In this document: positions 57,030 through 64,000 of the stretch, in pieces
Layout: each line of letters starts with the position of its first letter
Numbering within the stretch: the stretch's first letter is position 1
Assembly: GCF_002799245.1 (NCBI RefSeq)
Contig: NZ_NEQV01000004.1
Span: forward strand, 248,001-312,000
Reading direction: 5' to 3'
DNA: 64,000 nucleotides
Source: Stenotrophomonas maltophilia
GTDB lineage: Bacteria; Pseudomonadota; Gammaproteobacteria; Xanthomonadales; Xanthomonadaceae
Made by a program: the position numbers and the translations under genes
The notes under the pieces: generated by a model
Databases searched by the model: none
Seen by the model: the letters and a program-made list of their open reading frames with translations, nothing else
Told to the model about the DNA's origin: nothing

Positions 57030-58670
57030 ATGCTCGGAAAAATGATGCGCGAGCCTTTGCTCGTCTCCAGTCTCATCGCCCATGCTGCGCGTTACCATGC
57101 CGATACGCCAGTCGTTTCCGTCAACACCACGGGCGGGATCGAACACACGACTTGGGGTCAAGTCGAGATCAATGCGCGACGCCTGTCGTCAGCGCTGGCC
57201 AAGCTGGGCGTGCAATCGGGCGAGCGCTGCGCGACCATTGCATGGAACAATCGGCGACATTTGGAAATTTACTATGGCGTTTCCGGCGCGGGCATGGTGT
57301 GCCACACGGTCAATCCGCGCCTGTCCGCCGAAACCCTGATCTACATCGTCAACCACGCCGATGATCAGGTGCTGTTCATCGACCGGACCTTTCTGCCCAT
57401 TGTCGCCAAGCTTCGGTCGGCATTGAGCACCGTCAAACATGTCATTCTCATGGGGCCACGCGATGAGGAGGCATCGGGCATGTTGGATGGCTTGCGGTTC
57501 TACGACGAGGTGGTCGCATCGGGCGACGCCGACTACCCGTGGCCGAGCATTGACGAGGATCTACCTTCGTCGTTGTGTTACACCTCCGGCACTACGGGAC
57601 ATCCGAAGGGTGTGCTTTACAGCCACCGCTCCACGGTGCTGCATGCGTTGGCGGGCAACAGCCCGGACGGCATTGGCGTTTCGGCCCGCGATGCTGTCAT
57701 GCCGGTTGTTCCCATGTTTCACGTCAACGCCTGGGGAGTGCCCTACATTGCGGCGGCGCAGGGAGCGAAACTGGTATTGCCTGGCCCGAACCTTGACGGC
57801 CCAAGTCTCGCCACCCTGATCGACGACGAGGAAGTCGGTCTGGCACTTGGCGTTCCCACGATCTGGATGGGACTGCTGGCGGCGTTGAGGGCGCGCGGCA
57901 CCAAGCCCAAAAGCTTGAAACGCACCATCGTTGGCGGCGCGGCACTGCCGCCGTCGATGTTCGCCGCGTTCCGGGACGAGTTCGGTGTCGAACTGATCCA
58001 TGCCTGGGGCATGACCGAAACGAGCCCGCTGGGCACCCTGAATCAACCACTGGCTCGCCACATTCATCTTGATCCTCAGCGGCAGAGCGAAGTGCGACTG
58101 GGGCAGGGACGACCACCCTACGGCGTTCAGCTGCGCGTGGTCGATGACGGCGGCGCAGTCTTGCCGAACGACGGCAAATCCCCGGGCAAACTACAGATCA
58201 GGGGGCACTGGATCGTCAGCAGCTACTTCGGCGCCGAATCCAGTGCGCTGACCAGTGATGGCTGGTTCGACACCGGTGATATAGCAACGCTTGATGCCAA
58301 CGGCTATATGGTCATCCGCGACCGCGCCAAGGACATCATCAAGTCTGGTGGAGAGTGGATTTCATCGGTCGATATCGAGAACATCGCTATCGGACATCCT
58401 GCCATCGCCAATGCGGCGGCAATCGGCGTGCCCCACCCGAAGTGGGACGAACGACCGGTTCTGGTCGCCGTGAAAAAGGAAGGCGCGAATGTGTCCGAAG
58501 CGGACCTTCTGGCCTTCTTCAAAGGACGTTTGCCGGACTGGCAGATCCCCGACAAAGCCGTCTTCATTGACGCGTTGCCACTCAGTGGCACTGGGAAGGT
58601 GTTCAAGAACAGGCTCCGCGAAGCCTATGGCGGCCTCCTGGCCGGAAGTACCAGGGAGAGCACGCAGTGA
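57030..58670 (+). CDS. AlkK-like fatty acid-CoA ligase
   Basis: A 546-residue AMP-forming ligase. The ATP-binding motif is LCYTSGTTGHPKGVLYSHRS, followed by AWGMTETSPLGTL and the C-terminal GWFDTGDIATLDANGY and IKSGGEWISSVDIEN. The N-terminus (MREPLLVSSLIAHAARYHADTPVVS) closely resembles AlkK-type medium-chain ligases. It converts fatty acids from the pathway to acyl-CoA for beta-oxidation. It lies 159 bp after the dehydrogenase, and its stop overlaps the aldehyde dehydrogenase GTG start. Confidence 0.92.
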   Translation: MLGKMMREPLLVSSLIAHAARYHADTPVVSVNTTGGIEHTTWGQVEINARRLSSALAKLGVQSGERCATIAWNNRRHLEIYYGVSGAGMVCHTVNPRLSAETLIYIVNHADDQVLFIDRTFLPIVAKLRSALSTVKHVILMGPRDEEASGMLDGLRFYDEVVASGDADYPWPSIDEDLPSSLCYTSGTTGHPKGVLYSHRSTVLHALAGNSPDGIGVSARDAVMPVVPMFHVNAWGVPYIAAAQGAKLVLPGPNLDGPSLATLIDDEEVGLALGVPTIWMGLLAALRARGTKPKSLKRTIVGGAALPPSMFAAFRDEFGVELIHAWGMTETSPLGTLNQPLARHIHLDPQRQSEVRLGQGRPPYGVQLRVVDDGGAVLPNDGKSPGKLQIRGHWIVSSYFGAESSALTSDGWFDTGDIATLDANGYMVIRDRAKDIIKSGGEWISSVDIENIAIGHPAIANAAAIGVPHPKWDERPVLVAVKKEGANVSEADLLAFFKGRLPDWQIPDKAVFIDALPLSGTGKVFKNRLREAYGGLLAGSTRESTQ

Positions 58671-60406
58671 CGGGTACCGCTCTCCCAAATTTCGATATTC
58701 AGGCCCTGTTGGATCAGGACTTGCAGGCACTGGATGGGGCCAAGCACCACTGGGCAAAAACCTCGGTCGCGGATCGGATTGCTATCCTCGGCCGCATCAA
58801 GCCGGCGCTGATGCAGGTTGCGCAGGGGTGGGCGGAGACAGCTGCCCGGAAGAAGCGCATTCCGCATGCATCGCCGCTGGCCGGGGAGGAATGGCTCTCC
58901 GGCCCCTACGCCCTCATGGGCGCCTGCAACGGGTTGATGCAGACACTCGGTGCCATTGATAGAAAGGAATACCTCAATCACCTGCCCTTGCGCCACCTCA
59001 AGAATGGGCTATTGGCGGTTAGAGTTCTGCCCCATTCGATCTGGGATCGGTTGCTCCTATCCGGGGTCTCAGCTGAAGTCTGGATGCAAAAGGGAATCTC
59101 CGAGGCCAGTCTCGCTCAACATGCTGCGGTCGCCTATGACATCGCTCCCGAACAGCGGCGCGGTAAGGTGGCCCTAGTCTTGGGGGCAGGAAACATCGCG
59201 GCCATCTCGCCTCTCGATGCATTTCAGAAGCTGTTTATCGAAAACCAGGTGGTTCTGCTGAAGATGAATCCGGTCAACGACTACCTGACCGACTATCTCA
59301 ATGCAGCCCTGCGGCCCCTGATCGAATGCAACGCACTACGCATCGTTCGCGGCGATGGCGCTGTGGGGGCCTACTTGTGCGAGCATCCGCTGGTGGAGGA
59401 AATTCACATCACCGGCGCCAAGGCCACCCACGATGCCATCGTTTGGGGCATCGGAGAAGAAGGCGCACGCAATAAGGCCGCGAATACACCGAAGAACCAC
59501 CGAAAGATCACGTCCGAACTAGGCGCAGTTTGCCCCACCATTGTGGTGCCCGGGCCGTGGTCGACCGCCGACATCCGCTTTCAAGCCGAACAGATAGCAA
59601 CTCACAAGTTGCACAACTCCGGCTTTAACTGCGTGGCATGCCAAACCCTAATAGTACCTCGTGGCTGGCAACATACGGACAAACTTTTGTCTGCTATATC
59701 CAATGTCATGTCGCGCTACGGCCAGCGGGAGGCCTACTACCCTGGCAACCAGCAGCGCATTGAGGAATTTGCTGCCCACGCTGGGGGTTCGGATGCGATC
59801 GACCGTGGGCTTCGTGCACCCGCGTGCGTTCTTGCGAACATGGATCGGGGCGATGAGTCCTGGCTGGCGCAGCACGAAATCTTCGGCACGGCGTTAGCAA
59901 TGAAATCCTTCGAATATGAAGATGCGGGGTCATACCTTGAATCAGCCGTTGTGTACGCTAATGACCGCTTGTACGGCAGTCTGGGGGCAAATATTCTGAT
60001 TCACCCCAAGACTGTGCGAGAGATCGGTCGTCAACGCTTCGAAGAACTGCTTCAAAAGCTGCGCTACGGCACCATCGCCGTTAATGCTTGGACCGGATTG
60101 GGATTTCTGCTTGCACCCTGCCCCTGGGGAGGATTTCCCGGAGGGTCGTCGCGCGATCCGCAATCTGGTATTGGGACGGTACATAACTCGTTCATGCTTG
60201 AAGGAACGGAGCGTACCGTCATATCCGCCCCATGGCGACCATTCCCTCGCAGTCTGCTCTCACTGCATCCAACGCTCCTTCCTCGGCCACCTTGGTTCAT
60301 CACGAACCGGCGGCAAGATGTGATTGGCCGTCTCTTGACCGACTTCCAGTTCAAACCCAGCTGGACCAAGCTGCCGAGGATTTTCGTCAACGCCCTGCGT
60401 GGGTGA
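58667..60406 (+). CDS. Aldehyde dehydrogenase family protein (AlkH-type role)
   Basis: A 579-residue enzyme from a GTG start coupled to alkK-like (GTGA). The catalytic Cys is C322 in NSGFNCVACQTL and the general-base Glu is in ITSELGAVCP. The nucleotide-binding part has VLGAGNIAAISPLDA, not the usual sequence, and the protein is about 80 residues longer than common ALDHs with an unusual N-terminal 100 and a C-terminal tail (PRSLLSLHPTLLPRPPW). It would oxidise the fatty aldehyde to the acid, closing the gap between GMC dehydrogenase and ligase. Acyl-CoA reductase activity in reverse is an alternative. Confidence 0.82.
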   Translation: MTGTALPNFDIQALLDQDLQALDGAKHHWAKTSVADRIAILGRIKPALMQVAQGWAETAARKKRIPHASPLAGEEWLSGPYALMGACNGLMQTLGAIDRKEYLNHLPLRHLKNGLLAVRVLPHSIWDRLLLSGVSAEVWMQKGISEASLAQHAAVAYDIAPEQRRGKVALVLGAGNIAAISPLDAFQKLFIENQVVLLKMNPVNDYLTDYLNAALRPLIECNALRIVRGDGAVGAYLCEHPLVEEIHITGAKATHDAIVWGIGEEGARNKAANTPKNHRKITSELGAVCPTIVVPGPWSTADIRFQAEQIATHKLHNSGFNCVACQTLIVPRGWQHTDKLLSAISNVMSRYGQREAYYPGNQQRIEEFAAHAGGSDAIDRGLRAPACVLANMDRGDESWLAQHEIFGTALAMKSFEYEDAGSYLESAVVYANDRLYGSLGANILIHPKTVREIGRQRFEELLQKLRYGTIAVNAWTGLGFLLAPCPWGGFPGGSSRDPQSGIGTVHNSFMLEGTERTVISAPWRPFPRSLLSLHPTLLPRPPWFITNRRQDVIGRLLTDFQFKPSWTKLPRIFVNALRG

Positions 60407-61087
60407 CGGCGAGAAATTCATACCAATTTGAAAGGATTTTCAGTTTACCCAAGCAAGTCTGGAGGTGAATCAAGGGCTCTTTCGCTACAGACTCTTTCCG
60501 ACTTTGCGTGGGTTAAGCAGTTGCGGGCCTATCTGAACGAAGTTGGGCTTGCCTGTGCTCAGGAAGAATACGGTTCACCTGGTGGCGAAGCGGGTAGACG
60601 CGCGCCTTGCGCTTAGCCGCATGGAAGAAGCCGTTGGTCTGACGGACTTACGTCTAGGCAACGATGTCCTCGAAATGTTTGCGGATCAGACAAGCGCCCC
60701 TCCTCGGCTCAACCCCGGAGCGCATGAAGGTCGTGTACCACTGGGTGCGCATCTCGCACGCGACGATGGTCTGCTTCCGAACGGGGAACTCGTGCAGCCG
60801 CTTTCGGTAAAGGCTCGCGCGCCGTGCGCTTGGTCGCAACTTGGGTGATGAGGCTGCTCAGATCGGCCCGTAGGAAGGCGGACAGGCGGATGCGGTCTCT
60901 GATCAACGCCCAGCATGAGCCCTCGAGATCCGGTTGGATCTTCTGTCCAAGGTGAGGCGTCTAGTCAACATCGCTTGTGACGTGGGCAACGAAGTAGAAC
61001 TTATCGAAGGCAATGCACGCGTTGGGGCAGGTCACTCGGCCATGCATCACCACAAGGCTTTGCCAGTCACCTAGTGAGGAACGGGAT
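60407..61087. other. Stretch without a recognisable intact gene
   Basis: About 680 bp between the hydrocarbon operon and the ICE LysR gene. Frames of 60-101 codons cross it on both strands (for example 60543-60848 on +, and 60654-60839 and 60709-60906 on -). Two minus-strand frames look as if they were once one (ATKRTAR then LYRKRLHEFPVRKQ), hinting at a decayed gene, perhaps a transposase end, but I could not name it. This is probably the junction of cargo and backbone. Confidence 0.4.
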
Positions 61088-62032
61088 ATGGAACTTCGTC
61101 ATTTGCGCTGCTTTCTGGCTGTGGCCGAAGAACTCCACTTCGCCCGCGCCGCCGAGCGATTGTATATCGAGCAGTCGCCGCTATCGCGCGCCATCAAGGA
61201 ACTGGAAGAAGAACTAGGCGTGATTTTGTTTGCTCGTACCACACGCAGCACGCGGCTAACCCGAGCCGGGAATCTGTTCCTTGAGCACGTGCGTCGCGTG
61301 TTTGCTGCCTTGGAACAAGCGCGTGACAGCGTGAAAGCGGCAGCCAATGGCTTTCACAGGCAACTGCGCGTGGCTCTGTCCGACGGTATCACGCTGTCGC
61401 GCCTATCCGCTTTGCTTGTACTTTGTCGCCAAGAAGAACCTGAGGTCGAGATTCGCCTCTTCGAGGTGCCGCTGTCGCAGCAGATCAAAGGGCTGCATGA
61501 CGATCTCTATGACGTAGGGTTCGCCCAGTCCAACGAAGTTGGCAATGGCATCGTTTCCGTGCCCGCTTGGAGCGATGCGCTGATAGTGGCAGTGCCCGCT
61601 CGGCACCCCCTACTGGCACATAAGCGCATTCCTTTAGACGAACTTTTGCGCTATCCGTTGGTCTTGTGCGATCCACAGGCATGTGAAGGCCATGCCAAGC
61701 ACGTTGAGCGGGTGCTACGCCGCGCGGATATGGAGCCACTGATTGCAGAGCGGGTGGCATCCACTGACCTGATGATGGCCCTGGTATCAGCCGGCTTCGC
61801 GCTGGGACTGGTCGGTGCCGCACGCATTGCTGCCAATCGCGAGCCTGGCGTCGTGGCCCGGCCGTTGGCATCGCGCGTGCCGCCTTTGACAACTTACCTG
61901 CTGCGTCTCGAAGGCAACTCGTCCGATGTGCTGGCGCGGTTCATTGAGCGCGTGCAGGCCGTCGAGTCACCGGAGTCGCCCGGGCCCATACCGGACCTCC
62001 ATCCCGATCCACCGGAGGAACCGAGGCCGTGA
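61088..62032 (+). CDS. LysR-type regulator of the transfer region (TraR position)
   Basis: A 314-residue LysR protein. The helix-turn-helix is MELRHLRCFLAVAEELHFARAAERL to SPLSRAIKELEEELG. The effector domain follows (about 92-290), and a Pro-rich tail (SPESPGPIPDLHPDPP) ends it. In Tn4371 a LysR gene called traR occupies this place before traG. ATG 61088 has GAGGAACGGGA upstream. The stop overlaps the lipoprotein start (ATGA), an unusual coupling of a regulator with an exclusion gene. Confidence 0.88.
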   Translation: MELRHLRCFLAVAEELHFARAAERLYIEQSPLSRAIKELEEELGVILFARTTRSTRLTRAGNLFLEHVRRVFAALEQARDSVKAAANGFHRQLRVALSDGITLSRLSALLVLCRQEEPEVEIRLFEVPLSQQIKGLHDDLYDVGFAQSNEVGNGIVSVPAWSDALIVAVPARHPLLAHKRIPLDELLRYPLVLCDPQACEGHAKHVERVLRRADMEPLIAERVASTDLMMALVSAGFALGLVGAARIAANREPGVVARPLASRVPPLTTYLLRLEGNSSDVLARFIERVQAVESPESPGPIPDLHPDPPEEPRP

Positions 62033-62307
62033 AGAAGATCATCCCCTTCCTGTTCGTGGCAGCCCTGACAGCCTGCGGCCAGTCCGAGACGCCTCAAAAG
62101 GCCGCCGTCTCAGAGGTCAGCATTCCAACGGTGAAAGAACTGGCAGCCAACCCCGAACGGCTCAAGGAGCTGCGGCGGCAATGCAAAGCCGGCCGCCCCA
62201 AGTTGGGTGACCTTCTGTGCAACCGGGTCGCCGAAGCCACGCGCAAGCGGTTCTATGGCGACGGCGAAACCCCGTACGCGCCACCGAAAGAATCGCCGAA
62301 GTTCTGA
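62029..62307 (+). CDS. EexN-like entry-exclusion lipoprotein
   Basis: A 92-residue lipoprotein: signal peptide MKKIIPFLFVAALTACG with the lipobox LTAC, then a short mature part with the EexN pattern (VKELAANPERLKELRRQCK, then LCNRVAEATRKRFYG). EexN-type proteins hinder transfer of the same element into a cell that already has it. It overlaps the LysR gene by 4 bp and stands before traG. Confidence 0.85.
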   Translation: MKKIIPFLFVAALTACGQSETPQKAAVSEVSIPTVKELAANPERLKELRRQCKAGRPKLGDLLCNRVAEATRKRFYGDGETPYAPPKESPKF

Positions 62308-62477
62308 CTGTTGGCGGTTAGCCGCATCACCTCATTATTTTCTCAACACGCTGCAATGCGCCAGTGCTTGTGGCGTTTTTCTTTGACTCGCCGCTTCACG
62401 AATTCTTTCCTTTTGCTCGATCTTTCTGCCTGAAACGGTCTTTGACCGGCACTGACCTGACACCGATCCTGACGGTT

Positions 62478-62501
62478 GCGGCACGCCCTTGTGCCGCTTT
62501 T
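62478..62501 (+). terminator. Weak terminator-like hairpin before traG
   Basis: A 7-bp perfect stem (GCGGCAC at 62478-62484, GTGCCGC at 62491-62497) is followed by TTTT. It lies 41 bp before the traG start and may separate eexN and traG expression or act as an attenuator. Confidence 0.5.
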
Positions 62502-62541
62502 CCCATGAGGAATCAGCGCAGGAGAAATCGGAGGCAAGGTC

Positions 62542-64000
62542 ATGCAAGGGACGAACGTACTGTTCGGTCAGATCGCCGTGGTATTCGGCATCGTGATCGC
62601 TGGCGTCTGGAGCGCCACGCAATGGACAGCCGCCGCTCTGGGCTATCAGCTACGCCTTGGCTCGCCCTGGTTTGATTTCCTGGGTACGCCGATCTACCAC
62701 CCGTGGCGGTTGTTCGAGTGGTGGTTCTTCTTCGACGCCTACGCGCCCCGTGTTTTCGACATCGGCGGTGCGTTTGCCGGCGGCAGCGGCCTTGTCGCTG
62801 TGCTGGTCGCCATCGGCATGTCGATCTGGCGCTCGCGCCAATCACGCCTCGTCACCACCTACGGCTCGGCCCGCTGGGCCAACGCGGAGGACATTCGCAA
62901 GGCGGGCCTCACGCAGCCGGCCGGCGTGTTCCTCGGCCAGCACGACCGCCAGTACCTGCGCCACGAAGGCCCGGAACACGTCCTGACCTTCGCGCCGACG
63001 CGCAGCGGCAAGGGTGTCGGCCTGGTGGTGCCAACGCTGCTTTCCTGGCCCGCGTCCGCCGTCGTCCATGACATCAAGGGCGAGAACTGGCAGATCACCG
63101 CCGGCTGGCGCTCGCGCTTCTCGCATTGCCTGCTGTTCAACCCCACGGATGCGAAGTCGGCGGCCTACAACCCGCTGCTGGAGGTGCGGCGCGGCGCGCA
63201 TGAGGTGCGCGACGTGCAGAACATCGCGGACATTCTGGTCGATCCCGAAGGCGCGCTGGAGAAGCGCAACCATTGGGAGAAGACTTCGCACGCGCTGCTG
63301 GTGGGCGCCATCCTGCATGTTCTGTATGCGGGCGAAGACAAGACGCTGCGCGGCGTCGCCAACTTCCTCTCCGATCCGGCCAGTCCCTTCGAGCTGACCC
63401 TGCACCGGATGATGACCACGCCCCACCTGATGAACGGGAACGGTGGAAGCCCGCATCCGGTGGTGGCCTCTGCGGCGCGCGAAGTGCTCAACAAGAGCGA
63501 CAACGAGCGCTCGGGCGTGCTGTCCACCGCCATGTCGTTCCTCGGCCTGTACCGAGACCCTACGGTGGCCGAAGTCACGTCGCGCTGCGACTGGCGCATT
63601 GCAGACCTCATTTCCGCCGAGCACCCGGTATCGCTGTACCTCGTAGTGCCGCCTTCGGACATTTCGCGCACGAAGCCGCTGATCCGCTTGATCCTCAACC
63701 AGATCGGGCGGCGGCTCACCGAATCACTCGACGGCAGCGATGGCATCGAGCGCCGCCACAAGCTGCTGCTGATGCTCGATGAGTTTCCGGCGCTCGGGCG
63801 CCTGGACTTCTTCGAGACGGCCTTGGCCTTCATGGCGGGCTACGGCATCCGCAGCTTCCTCATCGCGCAGTCGCTCAACCAGATCGACAAGGCGTATGGG
63901 CAGAACCATTCGATCCTCGACAACTGCCATGTGCGCGTGACGTTCGCCACCAACGACGAACGCACGGCCAAGCGCATTTCCGAGACGCTGGGCACCGCGA
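62542..64000 (+). CDS. traG: Type IV coupling protein TraG/VirD4 (5' part)
   Basis: The first 486 codons are in the window; the frame runs off the right edge. Two N-terminal membrane segments (about residues 8-32 and 75-93) precede the cytoplasmic ATPase domain. Walker A is FAPTRSGKGVG with K157; Walker B is LLLMLDEFPALG. TraG couples the relaxase-DNA complex to the mating-pair channel. ATG 62542 follows GGAGGCAAGG. The trb genes are expected downstream. Confidence 0.93.
   Translation, partial: MQGTNVLFGQIAVVFGIVIAGVWSATQWTAAALGYQLRLGSPWFDFLGTPIYHPWRLFEWWFFFDAYAPRVFDIGGAFAGGSGLVAVLVAIGMSIWRSRQSRLVTTYGSARWANAEDIRKAGLTQPAGVFLGQHDRQYLRHEGPEHVLTFAPTRSGKGVGLVVPTLLSWPASAVVHDIKGENWQITAGWRSRFSHCLLFNPTDAKSAAYNPLLEVRRGAHEVRDVQNIADILVDPEGALEKRNHWEKTSHALLVGAILHVLYAGEDKTLRGVANFLSDPASPFELTLHRMMTTPHLMNGNGGSPHPVVASAAREVLNKSDNERSGVLSTAMSFLGLYRDPTVAEVTSRCDWRIADLISAEHPVSLYLVVPPSDISRTKPLIRLILNQIGRRLTESLDGSDGIERRHKLLLMLDEFPALGRLDFFETALAFMAGYGIRSFLIAQSLNQIDKAYGQNHSILDNCHVRVTFATNDERTAKRISETLGTA

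Larger units (their letters stand above)
2886..64000. mobile_element. Tn4371-type integrative and conjugative element (left part; right end not in window)
   Basis: The block has an attL core, a tyrosine integrase, the typical backbone series (RadC-like, DUF2958, DUF932, ParB, DUF736, DUF2285, AlpA-like, RepA, ParA, DUF2840, TraF, DUF3363-type relaxase) and, after cargo, LysR, EexN and TraG. Tn4371 itself carries its catabolic genes in the same interval before traR-traG. At least 61 kb of the element is present, and TraG runs off the window. Inserted sequences inside it include IS66, an IS5-type remnant and IS21. Confidence 0.88.

Noticed and set aside
60543-60848. A 101-codon frame after the aldehyde dehydrogenase
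   Set aside because: No ribosome site, no recognisable motif, and minus-strand frames cover the same DNA; kept as a possible remnant only.

Overview
The left 2.9 kb is chromosomal DNA of a Stenotrophomonas-like member of the Xanthomonadaceae: a thioesterase fragment, an exported protein, a rhodanese, secB and gpsA. This assignment rests on high GC, codon choice and the SecB/GpsA sequences. From about 2886 to the right edge the window is one integrated conjugative element (ICE) of the Tn4371 type. It starts with an 8-bp TTTTTCAT core lying in the T tract of the gpsA terminator, followed at once by a tyrosine integrase. It continues through a maintenance region (RadC-like, DUF2958, DUF932, ParB, DUF736, DUF2285, AlpA-like, RepA, ParA, DUF2840) and TraF, to a VirD2-like relaxase. 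After a long cargo block come the LysR regulator, EexN-like lipoprotein and TraG/VirD4 that open the transfer region. TraG is cut by the window end, so attR and the trb genes lie outside.

The integrase-proximal part (4.3-22 kb) carries small cargo between backbone genes: a RelE/Xre toxin-antitoxin pair, a three-gene ABC-3C conflict system with a predicted nuclease, a LysR/LysE exporter pair, a decayed second toxin-antitoxin locus, a lone Sll1717-type P-loop ATPase, and an AraC/cupin pair. Several backbone genes are preceded by long, GC-rich, hairpin-rich leaders. One leader of about 163 bp occurs three times (9178, 11568, 14428). A second motif recurs at 9105, 15491 and 20888 with a hairpin whose stem bases covary. 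RepA is followed by three iterons, so the element probably has an autonomous replication origin. ParB is frameshifted by a small deletion, and one DUF2958 gene has ATA where ATG is expected.

The main cargo lies between the relaxase and the LysR regulator. Module 1 (30.1-44.7 kb) is a tightly coupled set: RND adaptor, pump and outer-membrane channel, a UbiB-type kinase-like protein, a patatin lipase, a polyprenyl-synthase-like protein without its Asp-rich motif, a large glycolipid-type glycosyltransferase with a second papain-like domain, a TetR regulator, and two related coiled-coil proteins (one cytoplasmic, one exported). GTTC/GAAC operator-like palindromes sit at both the pump promoter and the tetR promoter. 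I read this as an envelope-protection or hydrophobic-compound tolerance locus, and it is the best candidate here for an undescribed system. Module 2 (51.6-60.4 kb) is a hydrocarbon oxidation operon: an AraC regulator and a single protein joining ferredoxin, ferredoxin reductase and an AlkB/XylM hydroxylase, then a GMC alcohol dehydrogenase, an AlkK-like acyl-CoA ligase and an aldehyde dehydrogenase. Together these would take a terminal methyl group to an acyl-CoA.

The two modules are separated by insertion sequences: an intact IS66 element with a perfect 8-bp target duplication, and an IS5-type transposase split by an intact IS21 element with a 5-bp duplication. Removing the IS21 on paper restores the IS5 reading frame exactly. 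No rRNA, tRNA or CRISPR array was seen.
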